From positions 868,001 through 932,000 of the forward strand of contig JAGPYM010000005.1 in NCBI GenBank assembly GCA_020736575.1: a stretch of DNA of 64,000 bases, written 5' to 3'. Below the pieces are notes generated by a model that had not been told where the DNA came from, did not search any database, and worked only from the letters and a program-made list of their open reading frames with translations. Position 1 is the stretch's first letter, and every line of letters begins with the position of its first letter. The translations under genes were made by a program, and so were the position numbers. The DNA is from Thelonectria olida (lineage: Eukaryota; Ascomycota; Sordariomycetes; Hypocreales; Nectriaceae). This document shows, one piece after another, positions 23,801-33,100 of the stretch.

Positions 23801-24282
23801 CGAGAACCAGCAGTCACCGTGCGAGACCGAAGGTCACTGGGGGTAGCAGCCATCGGCCAACACCCTCACGCCCAAAGAGTGCGTCAAAGAAGAAGACTGG
23901 GGGGACTGGTCGTGGACCTGGACGATGGCCCAAAGGCACTAAGAAATCTGACTATGGCAACGCGGCTAGCGGCCCTGGTCTTCCGCCAGGATGGCTCCCC
24001 AAACAACCCCAGTCTCAACTGAATCCAGTTGCTGAAGACCAGGATGGTGATGCAGGCACTGGATCGACTGACGAGAAGGCCCAGGACTCGGTCGTGGTGT
24101 CTACCGCGACAAATGGAGAGCAAGTCAACGGTGACGGTGGCGACGTTGTTTCTTCCAAGGCAGAACCGGAACAGGCAGACGCAAAAGCACAGTCAGAGAT
24201 AGAGGCAGAGGCAGAAGTAGAGACACAGCAGGAAATGGCCGTCAAAGAAGGGGACGTGGACGCTGAAGGGGAGGACGTGTAA
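20823..24282 (+). CDS. sas3: PHD finger and MYST histone acetyltransferase (SAS3/KAT6 type)
   Basis: Predicted 1106 residues, a histone H3 acetyltransferase of the NuA3/MOZ kind. Exons: 20823-21450, 21499-21546, 21594-21680, 21725-24282. A long acidic N-terminus precedes a PHD finger of C4-H-C3 spacing (CMFCKQDE, CKGC, HQQC, WKCPDC). Basic linkers follow. The MYST domain has its C2HC finger (YICEFCLKYMNSDYVAWRHK), FYVLCEYDDCGYHFVGYFSK, the acetyl-CoA loop LPIHQRKGYGNLLIDFSYLL, and SPEKPLSDMGLVSYRNYW carrying the likely catalytic Glu. The tail is disordered, with an RGRPGRW-like basic patch (GRGPGRWPKGTKK) and an acidic end. The frame changes between the PHD and MYST parts; a 44-nt GT..AG intron (21681-21724) restores it, but a sequencing error or real frameshift is possible. 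There is no chromodomain, so it is not Esa1. Confidence 0.88.
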
Positions 24283-24835
24283 ATGAACGAATCGCTTTGC
24301 TTCTTAGCGTGGGACTGGGGAAGGGAAAGGAAAGGCCTTGGAAGGTTTGAAGGAGTTTGGCTGTATGATACTAAGTTACAATGGCAGTGTGTCTGCAATT
24401 TTTTATCAAGAATTCGATGACAGTTCATGTCCCGCAAGCAAACCCATCCATTTGCCATTGGGTCCATTCTTGTAGGGTGCTTAATACATAGGTACAGTTT
24501 GTGTTTTGCAAACCTACCTAGGGACACATGATCATGCCGTTTCTAAACAACAAACAGGCTCTTCTGTTTGACTGAACTTTGATTTGTTTTCCAATCCAAA
24601 CTGGCAACTTACTTTGCTTTGTTGTCCGGCTAGTTGGAGTTGTTGACTCATTTTTTCAGATTGCATTTTCTCGAGTTTTCTCTTATATAAAACCCACCTT
24701 GCTGCACCACCGCTATCAACATCTTCAACCTCGTTCTTTCAACATCTGAAGCTATTCACCTTTGTAAGTCGAGGGTCCTAACCCTTTACCCAACGTCAGA
24801 CTGCAAGCTAACCGATTGTCACGGAACAATCATAC
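24283..24835. promoter_or_regulatory. Intergenic region and promoter of the ART-like gene
   Basis: Contains a CCTACCTAGG motif at about 24513-24521 and a TATA box at 24684-24690. The rest is probably the SAS3 3' UTR and a pyrimidine-rich leader. Confidence 0.45.
24684..24690 (+). promoter_or_regulatory. TATA box upstream of the ART-like gene
   Basis: TATATAA heptamer about 150 bp before ATG 24836, followed by a CT-rich leader. Placement suits a core promoter of a regulated gene. Confidence 0.55.
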
Positions 24836-26179
24836 ATGATGTCGTCGTCTCCCATCATAGACCGCTATGATCTTGCGGCCCTCCAGAGGGAGGGCACTAT
24901 CATCACATCACGATCTGGGACGAGCAGCATTCACAAAAGACGCCTCAACAGCTCAAGCGAACAAGAGTACGAAGGCATCCCCCTTCCAACTCCACCATCG
25001 TCTTCGCCAGACCGATCAGGACTGGGCGCCAAGCTTCTCGATCACTACATTACTATCCCGGAAGACCTCATCTCGCGTGAGACGCTCCTTTTCATGGGCT
25101 TCACCGAGCCCGCTGCCACCGAAATTTGGTCTCGCTGGACCGCTTGCGATCCCGCTGAACGAATCCGAGAAACGGATGGCGGCCTCGTCACATTTGAGAG
25201 TATGGCTCGGGCATACATCCACTCAGGGGCCTGGGAAGCCTCCGACGACGACGACGACTCCTGGCGAGTCCGTATGAACAGCTGTGGGATCAACCAGGAG
25301 CTCCAACGCGCCGTTATGACTCCACGATGCAAGAATGTCCGACTGACCGAATCCTGCAAATTTTGGCTGCTCGATACAATTTCTGCCCGCTACGCCTCGC
25401 TGAAGCAAATCCAAGCTGCTTCCCGAGAGCGTGGGCGAGCCGCTCGCCGTGAAGCTACACGCCCCGAACCATCCCAGCCATCCGCAGGCCAGCCCATGCC
25501 TCGGCGTCAATCTACATCTGAGATGCTTTATGCATCTCCCAACATGTCTATGAGATCCACCACGGACGCAGAGGTACGCGCGAACGCCCCTGGTCACACA
25601 GTTCTCTACCGAGGCGGGTATGAGACTGCAATCAAGACTATCTTCAACCCCGACGGCGGCATCCACAACATGGTCAACATCTTCTCCGGCAGACAGGGAG
25701 ATTTTAATGCTACCAAACTAGCTTCCTACTTTGCTATGGACTTTGAGGTTGCTGAGCAGTATGCCTATTATGCCAAGAGGCGCGACCAAAGCCAGCTTAC
25801 CGTCGTTCTCCGCATCGAAATCCCCAATTCTGCCCTTGACGGTCTCACCGAGACGGAGAAGTGCTTTGCCTATTGGCCTTCGCCAGGGTGGAAGAAGCTG
25901 GTGTGGCTCTGCCGCCGCAGAGTCCGTCTTCAGCATGAAATGGCCAGGTTCGCGAGGGCTAAGCTGGTAATTGGTACCATTTGTGGCGAACCCAATGCTG
26001 TCGAGAATCTCAACACTCCTGAAGACATCACACACGACATGGTTTTTCAAGGCCCACGCGGTGATGCGGTCCAGTATACCTTCATCGATGACCAGGGAAT
26101 TGAGTTTTTGGAGAATCATGCCTCCAGCTGCAAGATGTATCCCATGACTCTCAGTGCGGTGGAGGAAATGGAGGGTTAG
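24836..26179 (+). CDS. Fungal protein of unknown function with possible ADP-ribosyltransferase-like domain
   Basis: Intronless, 447 residues; it starts MetMet and I use the first ATG. After a disordered start there is a helical block (ETLLFMGFTEPAATEIWSRW, about residues 83-102) that recurs in fungal proteins of this type. An Arg-rich linker follows. The C-terminal domain begins VLYRGGYETAIKTIF (about 255), continues YFAMDFEVAEQYAYYAKRRD (about 297-316) and VVLRIEIPNSAL, then WKKLVWLCRRR. The order Tyr-Arg-Gly strand, a helix with DxxVAxxYA, then a hydrophobic strand resembles ADP-ribosyltransferase folds. The decisive Ser-Thr-Ser and catalytic Glu motifs are not clear, so activity is only a hypothesis. 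No signal peptide. It lies at the edge of a block that looks accessory. Confidence 0.75.
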   Translation: MMSSSPIIDRYDLAALQREGTIITSRSGTSSIHKRRLNSSSEQEYEGIPLPTPPSSSPDRSGLGAKLLDHYITIPEDLISRETLLFMGFTEPAATEIWSRWTACDPAERIRETDGGLVTFESMARAYIHSGAWEASDDDDDSWRVRMNSCGINQELQRAVMTPRCKNVRLTESCKFWLLDTISARYASLKQIQAASRERGRAARREATRPEPSQPSAGQPMPRRQSTSEMLYASPNMSMRSTTDAEVRANAPGHTVLYRGGYETAIKTIFNPDGGIHNMVNIFSGRQGDFNATKLASYFAMDFEVAEQYAYYAKRRDQSQLTVVLRIEIPNSALDGLTETEKCFAYWPSPGWKKLVWLCRRRVRLQHEMARFARAKLVIGTICGEPNAVENLNTPEDITHDMVFQGPRGDAVQYTFIDDQGIEFLENHASSCKMYPMTLSAVEEMEG

Positions 26180-26408
26180 ACAGGTAGGGACTATGAGAAC
26201 TGGGGTAGCTGTCCATAGTTACGCAGGCGCACAGCTGCGTTCTTGATACAATAGGGATGACGCTAGGAATTTAATTAGTACTCGGACCAAGTGTCGAACA
26301 GTGATGTTGTTGATACGTGCATTTGAAGATTGTTACTGCCTATTTGGGTCCATGGCTTCCTGACTTAGATCTAACATCCAAACCCCGCAACTCTCATCAC
26401 GCATCATC

Positions 26409-28187
26409 ATGTCTCATAGAAGCCGAGGTTGCCTGCGCTGCCGCCAGCGACGTGTCAAGGTAAAGTCTGGATTAGGTCTACGAAGCAATTACCCGTTAAC
26501 ACACCCATGCAGTGCGATCGTCGTCGTCCGTCGTGCCAACGATGCCTTACTCGCAACGAACTGTGCGTCGGCTACAGGGACGAGGTGGACCTGCTCTTTC
26601 AGAACGAAACAGAAAAGGTCGTTCTCAAGAGCACCTCTAAGTCAGCCACTTCTTCATCCTCCTCGTCCACCAGCAGCAGAAACAGGAGCAGTGGCAGGAG
26701 AACTCGGAGCAGGTCGGTCGAACCCTCGCCTGTTACAGAGCCCTTGGACACTTCCGCTGTCCAAGTTCCCTCGTCTCACCGCCCATGGTTGAAGAAGTCG
26801 CATGCTGGACATCAGTCTGCGTCGTTGGAAGATCAAGCCGTCTCAATCTTCATGGATGCTTATGTCATTCATCCATGCAACGAATCCTCGTCTCCCGGGT
26901 TCCTTGAGCATCTACCATGTCTATTTGGCGAGGTCAACGTCCAAGGGCGATACGCCTTGCGTTGGGCCGTGCAAGCCGCAGCCTTTGCCAATCTTTCGAG
27001 GGAAGAGGACGCAGAAACCATGGCTCATAGGGCACTGGAGTGTTATGGCGAGGCCCTGGGTGCGCTGGGGAAATCTTTGGCAGAGAAGCGCAAGGCTCCG
27101 GATGATTACGATCTCATGGCCGTCGTCATGTTGGACATTTTCGAGGTCAGAAATGTCCAGACTAACTTCCGCAAGCGGTTCCCTTTTAAACTAACATTAG
27201 CTGCAGACGCTGTTCCTGTCGCAATCGTCATCTACTACTGCGTCTCATACCCAGGGCATGGCGCACATTCTCAGACTTCGAGGCCATGAACAGTTCTACG
27301 ATGCCCGTGGCTGGGGGTTGTTCAGGCTGGCTCATCACCGACTTGTAAGTATCGATGTCATCCTCATACAAGACACCCCCAGCAACCCTTCTAACTCGGC
27401 GTCTCTACCCTCAAAGCAAAAACAACAGCTTGCCAAGCAAATGCCTCCCCTCCCAGAGTCCAAGCTCTGGCTTGAAAATCTCAACGACAACATGTCTTCC
27501 GTAAGGCTTGAGAAGGATGCGCTTGAGATCTCAACTATATGTCACCGGGCAAATGAAGTCCTTCAATCTCTCAACTCGGGCGCAATAGACTTTGCGGAAC
27601 TGATCCAGCTGGTTCTCGAAATGATACGTCTGGACCAAGAGACAGCGCATTGGCGTAACGGGCCAGAGTGGGCGTTTAGAAGCATCACAAAGAGCCACGT
27701 TATTGGGAATAAAGAAGGTATTAACAAGCTTCCAGACACGATCCAGTTGCATCGCGATTTGTGGATGGCGTACGAGTGGAATTATCACCGCACAGCTCGA
27801 ATCATTCTTCACCAACGTCTGCTCGCATGTCTGGACAAGGCCTCGTCCATGCCTAATGCACGCGAACACATTGAAGCGGAAGCGACGATGAGGGATCTGG
27901 AGTTCTCGTCGCTATTCCAGATTGAGCTTCTCGCAGATGAAGTGTTGTCAACAGTTCCTCAATGCTTGGGGGATGTGGATCATCTGGGCCAATGCCTATG
28001 TGATTCTTCGAGCCCACCTCGACATCAAGCAGTAGGCGCATACCTGCTTCTATGGCCGATCAAGATTATCAAGTCCACAGATGGCAAGTGCACCGCATCA
28101 CAAAAGGCTGCAGCGTCAGCAGTGTTTGAGCGAATCCGAGAGTGCACGGGGATGAAGACGAATTTGGGGGCTCTGTCACTGATCTGA
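26409..28187 (+). CDS. Zn2Cys6 fungal transcription factor
   Basis: Predicted 530 residues. Exons: 26409-26459, 26513-27145, 27207-27344, 27417-28187. The Zn(II)2Cys6 binuclear cluster is split by intron 1 and reads CLRCRQRRVKCDRRRPSCQR with CLTRNELC, giving six cysteines with family spacing. A Ser/Arg linker follows, then the Fungal_trans_2-like regulatory region (LEDQAVSIFMDAYVI, AVVMLDIFETLFLSQSS, GMAHILRLRG, RLAHHRLQKQQL, WLENLNDN). Intron 27345-27416 is 72 nt and in frame; I splice it because it has GTAAGT, a CTAAC branch point and restores the common HHRLQKQQ text. Its acceptor is AAAG. The gene is convergent with a cupin gene about 45 bp away. Target genes are unknown; the neighbouring small genes are candidates only by position. 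Confidence 0.9.
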
Positions 28188-28232
28188 ACCTGTGTGTATA
28201 TTCGCAAGTGCTTCATTCTATCAGTTCATGGA

Positions 28233-28763
28233 CTAAACTTGAGGCTTCTGAAACAATTTCGACTCTTCCAGAACAGTCCCATCTTTCAGTGCAACCTTTT
28301 CCGCCCCGAGCATGACAAAGAGCATCTTGCACGGCACATCGGTGCGGTTGTTCCACGAATGGTTAACGCCCTGCTGGACGATGAACTCGCCGGCCTTTAC
28401 CGTCTTCTCCTCGCCGCCGTCGAGGGCCAGCACGATCTCGCCGGTGAGTACGACGCAGTAGTCGATGCTCTGGGTGCGGTGCATGGGCGCCGCGCCGCCG
28501 GGCTGGATCTGGGTGAGGGCGAAGATGGCGCCTGAGGGAGGGCAGCGAGGGAGGGTGTTCTCGAACGAGGGGATGTCGTCCGTGTTGTTGACGGGGATGG
28601 ACTGGCGAGTGTCGAAGATGGTGAAGCAGCTGAGTTGGGGCCCGAAGGGGTAGAAGGGCGTGAGCTGCGAGTCTTCGGCGAAGACGGAGGTGCCGTCTTC
28701 GGCGTGGGTGGTTCGCACGAGGCGAGAGAAGGAGGCGGTTTCGATAGACTGAGGAGCGGCCAT
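28233..28763 (-). CDS. Small single-domain cupin protein
   Basis: Intronless, 176 residues. A conserved cupin barrel covers the second half: motif 1 around PMHRTQSIDYCVVLTGEI (about residues 93-110, with a His and an acidic residue in metal-ligand positions) and motif 2 GEFIVQQGVNHSWNN (His ligand). Motif 1 has MHRTQSID where many cupins have HxHxxxxE, so metal binding may differ. No signal peptide, so a cytosolic protein is likely. Such small cupins occur beside fungal oxidative or biosynthetic genes, but none is seen here and the substrate is unknown. The start at 28763 is the first ATG and gives a typical MAAPQSIETA beginning. Its 3' end nearly meets that of the Zn2Cys6 gene. Confidence 0.85.
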   Translation of the reverse strand: MAAPQSIETASFSRLVRTTHAEDGTSVFAEDSQLTPFYPFGPQLSCFTIFDTRQSIPVNNTDDIPSFENTLPRCPPSGAIFALTQIQPGGAAPMHRTQSIDYCVVLTGEIVLALDGGEEKTVKAGEFIVQQGVNHSWNNRTDVPCKMLFVMLGAEKVALKDGTVLEESKLFQKPQV

Positions 28764-29179
28764 TTTGGAGATTTTGAAAACGTGATGTAGTTGTTGAGAG
28801 GTGTGATGAAGGTTGGTTGGTTACTTGGATGGCGGGTGTAAGTCAAGGAGATGTAAGTGGCAGGCAGAAGCGTTTGTAGAAGTGATGATATCCTGGGGGG
28901 AAAGGGTCAGCCCATCAGCAGAGACTCGTGGCATCCTTATAGCATTTTTTCCAGGGCCTTGTCGGCCCTTCGGGGTCGCGAGGAGTGAAGCTGGCATCGT
29001 CATCAGAGTAAGAAAGTTGATGCATCTATCGCCGGTGCAGGGATGTTCGCACGCCTTTCCCAATGCGGAAACAGGCACGAAGTTGAGAATGAAACACCAA
29101 AGTCGAAGGATTGGGGCTTGTCGGATAATCGGAATGAAAGGACACCGCCCTATCTATCATTACCTATACGTACTCTTCT
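28764..29179. other. Intergenic, cupin promoter and SET gene 3' end
   Basis: Upstream of the minus-strand cupin and downstream of the minus-strand SET gene. No further gene or clear motif seen. Confidence 0.4.
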
Positions 29180-29800
29180 CTAAGTGGTGGTTGCATCGCC
29201 CTCCTCCTCCTCAGCCATCCTCTCCCCCCAAAACCCCTTCCCATAACTGACACAAATCTCCTCTCCCCTCCTAATCCCCCCCCTCGCCTTGCCCTTTGCA
29301 CCCTTCCCGCCGCCTATCACCCAGACTCCCACACACAACTCCCCGAACCTCTCGCACCAAACCGTCCGAAACTCGGCATTCGCCCGCTCCCGCACGCCCC
29401 GGAAATCATTCACGTACCGTCCCTCGTTGCCCTCCCTCGCCGCATCGACCGCCACGTCGGCCTCGCGGTCCAGCCACAAGTCGTAGTCGCTGTCCGCCGC
29501 CGACGCCGCCCCAGAGTGCACCCGGCCCAGGTACGCCATGATGAAGGACCCTGCGGGCAGGTCTTTTGCCGCGAAGAGTCCGCATTGGCCGTTGGCTGGG
29601 TGCGAGGGCGTGGTGATGGGCTGGATCCTGACGAGAGGGTTGGGCGCTGCTGGGTGAGCTGATGATGCGATCACAGTCATGTCAGCGTCGGCTGCGGGCT
29701 TGGTGCGTACGCTTTGGAGATGATGGGGCGTGAGGCTCTTGTCGTGAAGGGGAGAGCGCAGGTAAGGAAAAGGTTCTGGCCAGTGTTTTGGTTTCGACAT
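29180..29800 (-). CDS. Compact SET-domain protein
   Basis: Intronless, 206 residues, almost nothing but a SET domain. Visible SET signatures: NGQCGLFAAKDLPAGSFIMA (N-terminal Gly-rich strand, about residues 71-90), GRYVNDFRG (in the place of the RFINHSC motif) and RRGEEICVSYGKGFWGER (C-terminal ELxxDYG-like motif). Fungal SET proteins of this size with VNDFRG in place of NHS are common and of unknown substrate; some are probably protein-lysine methyltransferases. No pre-SET, post-SET cysteines or other domain is present. It lies in the same small block as the transcription factor and the cupin gene. Confidence 0.82.
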   Translation of the reverse strand: MSKPKHWPEPFPYLRSPLHDKSLTPHHLQSVRTKPAADADMTVIASSAHPAAPNPLVRIQPITTPSHPANGQCGLFAAKDLPAGSFIMAYLGRVHSGAASAADSDYDLWLDREADVAVDAAREGNEGRYVNDFRGVRERANAEFRTVWCERFGELCVGVWVIGGGKGAKGKARGGIRRGEEICVSYGKGFWGERMAEEEEGDATTT

Positions 29801-30154
29801 GTTGATGAGTTGATGGTAATGTTTGGTGGATAAATCGAAGGCGTCAAATGATAAAGGAGAGAAAAGCTATGCAACTGTTTACTTCTGTGAACTCACGTCT
29901 GTATGGACCAGGGCTTCTGGCTTCAACTTCACATGACGACATGAATAAGACACACAAAAAGTCCCAAAACCACAAATGCGTTTAACGTCTATCTACGACT
30001 AATCTACAATCCTACACTCCCCTGTTTTGTGTTGTATCGTTTCGGCCTTGTCCGTCGATACGAGCAAAGCCTCGTCCCTCCCTCCAAACACCATTACAAG
30101 CTCGCAAGAATCCCTTCCTCAATATACATTTTCACCACCCTATCGTACCCCTTC
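29801..30154. other. Intergenic, SET gene promoter and NUP145 3' side
   Basis: About 350 bp between two minus-strand genes. Nothing specific recognised. Confidence 0.4.
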
Positions 30155-33100
30155 TCAATGTGACATGACCTCCCGGTACCGGTCCATGCCCAGATCCACC
30201 GAATATGCCAGCAGCCGGTCTTGCGTCAGTGGGAGGTTGAGGATCTTGGATCGAAGATCGAAATCCTGCCAACTTGTTAGTCTTTGAACAAGCTGAACCC
30301 AGAATATAGACGCTCGATAACTTGCCCGTTGCTTTTGTGATGCTAACAAAATCTCCTTTGCCGTCTCGTCTGCCATGTCGGAAACCGCAGCATATCTGAG
30401 AATCTCAGAATCGGGCGAATTCTCGTTCATGGCATGTAGACCCGCCAGCAGCCTTTCCAGAACCACGACTGGCGCACTCTCGCCCTTACTCTTGTGTTGA
30501 AGAAGTGTGAGGTAGAGGCTGTAGATCTCCCCTCCAAGTGACCACTCTGAGATGCTATCACTTCTGCTCTCGAACTGAGAGATGAGCGTCGCCAGGCTCG
30601 CAAAGTCTCGTTCCACCACGGCCTGTGGCGCAACCTCCTTCACCAAGATGCGGTGAGCCTCGACATGAGAGCCAGCGCGCAAGAGACACTGCACCTCAGC
30701 ATATGCGTCCTTCTTGACACTGCGCATGTACAGAGCCAACGCCTCCCAGATCCACGAAGAAGGGATACGAAATTTCTCAGTCAAAACGCCAAAAGCAGTG
30801 CTGGTTTCATTGCCGATCAACCCGGCATGCCGACATAGGTGGTCTTGAATGGCAATTTGACGAGCAGTGCCGTCTGTCAAGTGCAGCAAAACAAAGACGG
30901 CTTCCAACCACTCCCCAGCGCTGGTGAGTTGTGAAGCGTAAGCAATAGTAGCGGCATCGGCCTTTTCCGAGCTTCCCCGGTCGTAGGAAACCTTGCCAGT
31001 CGATTCCAAAGCGAGACCAAGCTGCCAAGAGAGTCGCATGTCGAGAGGTGAAAGCTGCGAATTCTCAGGTCGGAGAATGGCTTCCAGGTCTGCGTCATCA
31101 AGGGCGTACAGTTGGAGCAATCCCCAGAGCAGGTCTTGTCTGCGGTCCGAGTCCGCGTCGTCCCACAACGGCTTGATGCCTTGATCGATGTACCAAGGTA
31201 GAGGCAGGTATTCCCGTTCCTGGTCGACATCGTCTTTGAACTTCTTAACTGCAGCCGCCAAGTCGTCACTCTGGGCAATGGCATACCACAGGCGAAGACC
31301 GAAAGACTGCTTCCAATCCAATCCAAACTTCTTGGAGATGACAAAAGAGTCCAGACGATCCTCAACCGGAACATCCTTCATGCCATCGCAAACGCAAGCA
31401 TTGCCACTCAAGAGCTCGTAGATGGTGCGAATAGACTCGGAAAACTCGGAAATCGCCTTCGACTCTTGCCACGCCTTGATCTGCTCTCGCATGTCTTTCT
31501 TTGCCGCATCACTATTGCCGATGAGAGGAACAAGTGTTCCGAGATGGAAGTTCCTGCCGTCAAGAAGGTGTTTACAAGCCTCGATGATACGATGGCCGGC
31601 GAGGCAAGCAACAGCCTTCTCCTCGGGTGTACCGGCGAGGCTGATAATCGTTGATGAGGCCTGATCAACCAGATCCGTCCAGAACTGGGACAGCTTAGCC
31701 CGCCGCAAAAGATGAGAGGCGACCTCTGAGTCCTGGGCCACAACATCATCGAAGAGCACGCTTGCCAACTCCCACACTTGCTTCTCTTGGATGCTGGCAG
31801 GAGCATTCATATCCTGATGGTGGAAGACGTCCTTGAGATTCTTAGCCTTTAACGAAGCCTTAGGGACACCACCAACGACTCGGATCTCCGTCACCTTGTC
31901 CTGGTTACCCAGAAACTTCTTGGAAGACTGAAACAATTGTTAGATCAGAGTCAGTGAACACGCGTCAAGATTGCATACCTCGGCCGCCAAGCTTGCCAAC
32001 CGGACTTCCTGCTGTGTCGATTGCACGTTTGAACGACGGAAAGACACGAGGTCGTTAGACCGAGAAGTTGATCGGCGCATATGCTCTAGCGGGAGACGTC
32101 TTGTTAGGACTAGGGTCTCATCGGGTCCCCAAGTCGGTCTGCCAGCGTCGTGGTAGGCCTTCTCGCTTGGGTCCATGTTAAGTGTCTTGTCTTGTCGCTC
32201 GTAGGGCCACTAATTAGATACAATCTTAGCATTTATTTCATATCGAAGTCATAGATACATGAGCCTCCAGCATTCAATCTGGGAGGTAGTTAAATCGCAA
32301 CCAGGGAACCGACCTTGGGGAATCCTTTGCCAGGAATCGAGGCTCGCAGGGTTTGAGGAGCAGGCTTGGGCTTCTCAAACAACGAGTTCATCAGGTCGAT
32401 ACTTGTGGCAAATCCACGCCCCTTGTCCATGCCAAACTGAGTGTTTGCCGCCAATTCATCCAATCTGTTCTTTGCCGTGCTCTTTTTCCAGAGAGACTTC
32501 CGTGGGCTGTCTCCTTCGCTCTTATCGAAGTCGATGAGTAGTCCAGTCTGTTTCGAGGGCGACTCGTTCAGTTCCTTCAGGAGCTGTCGGTCCCGCTTGA
32601 CAGGGCTAACCGTCTTCCTCAACATTTCCGTCCAGTCGTCTCCATCTGCAACCTCGAGGGTGAAAGGTCCAGCTGATTCTTTCACTGCTCGCATCCTAGC
32701 TCTGAGAACGCCACCAGGAGTGCCAATGGCCTTGGCTTCCTCCTGGCCATTCTCGGACGAGGCATCGTTGTGCTCCGCGGCGAGATGCTGTCCGAAAGAA
32801 GACCTCGCCAAGTCTTCGTCATCGGACACGTCATATTCGTTGCCCATGTCGGCTTCGTTCTCATCATCGAGAGAGAGCCGGACATCGTTGTTGGGCGCAG
32901 AATCCGCGGAGCTAACCCCTAAAAAAGACGGCTTAGCGGAGAAGTCATCCTCATACATCGCTTGTTGTTGATCGAAGGTGCCGGGAAGGCCCGATTGCCG
33001 CCTGAATTCGAAAGTGTCGTCTTGCATAGGGGACACGGCAGGGGCATCAAAGTCCATCGGTTGGGTATCCTCGGCCATGGGTCGAGAACCTTCGAATTCA

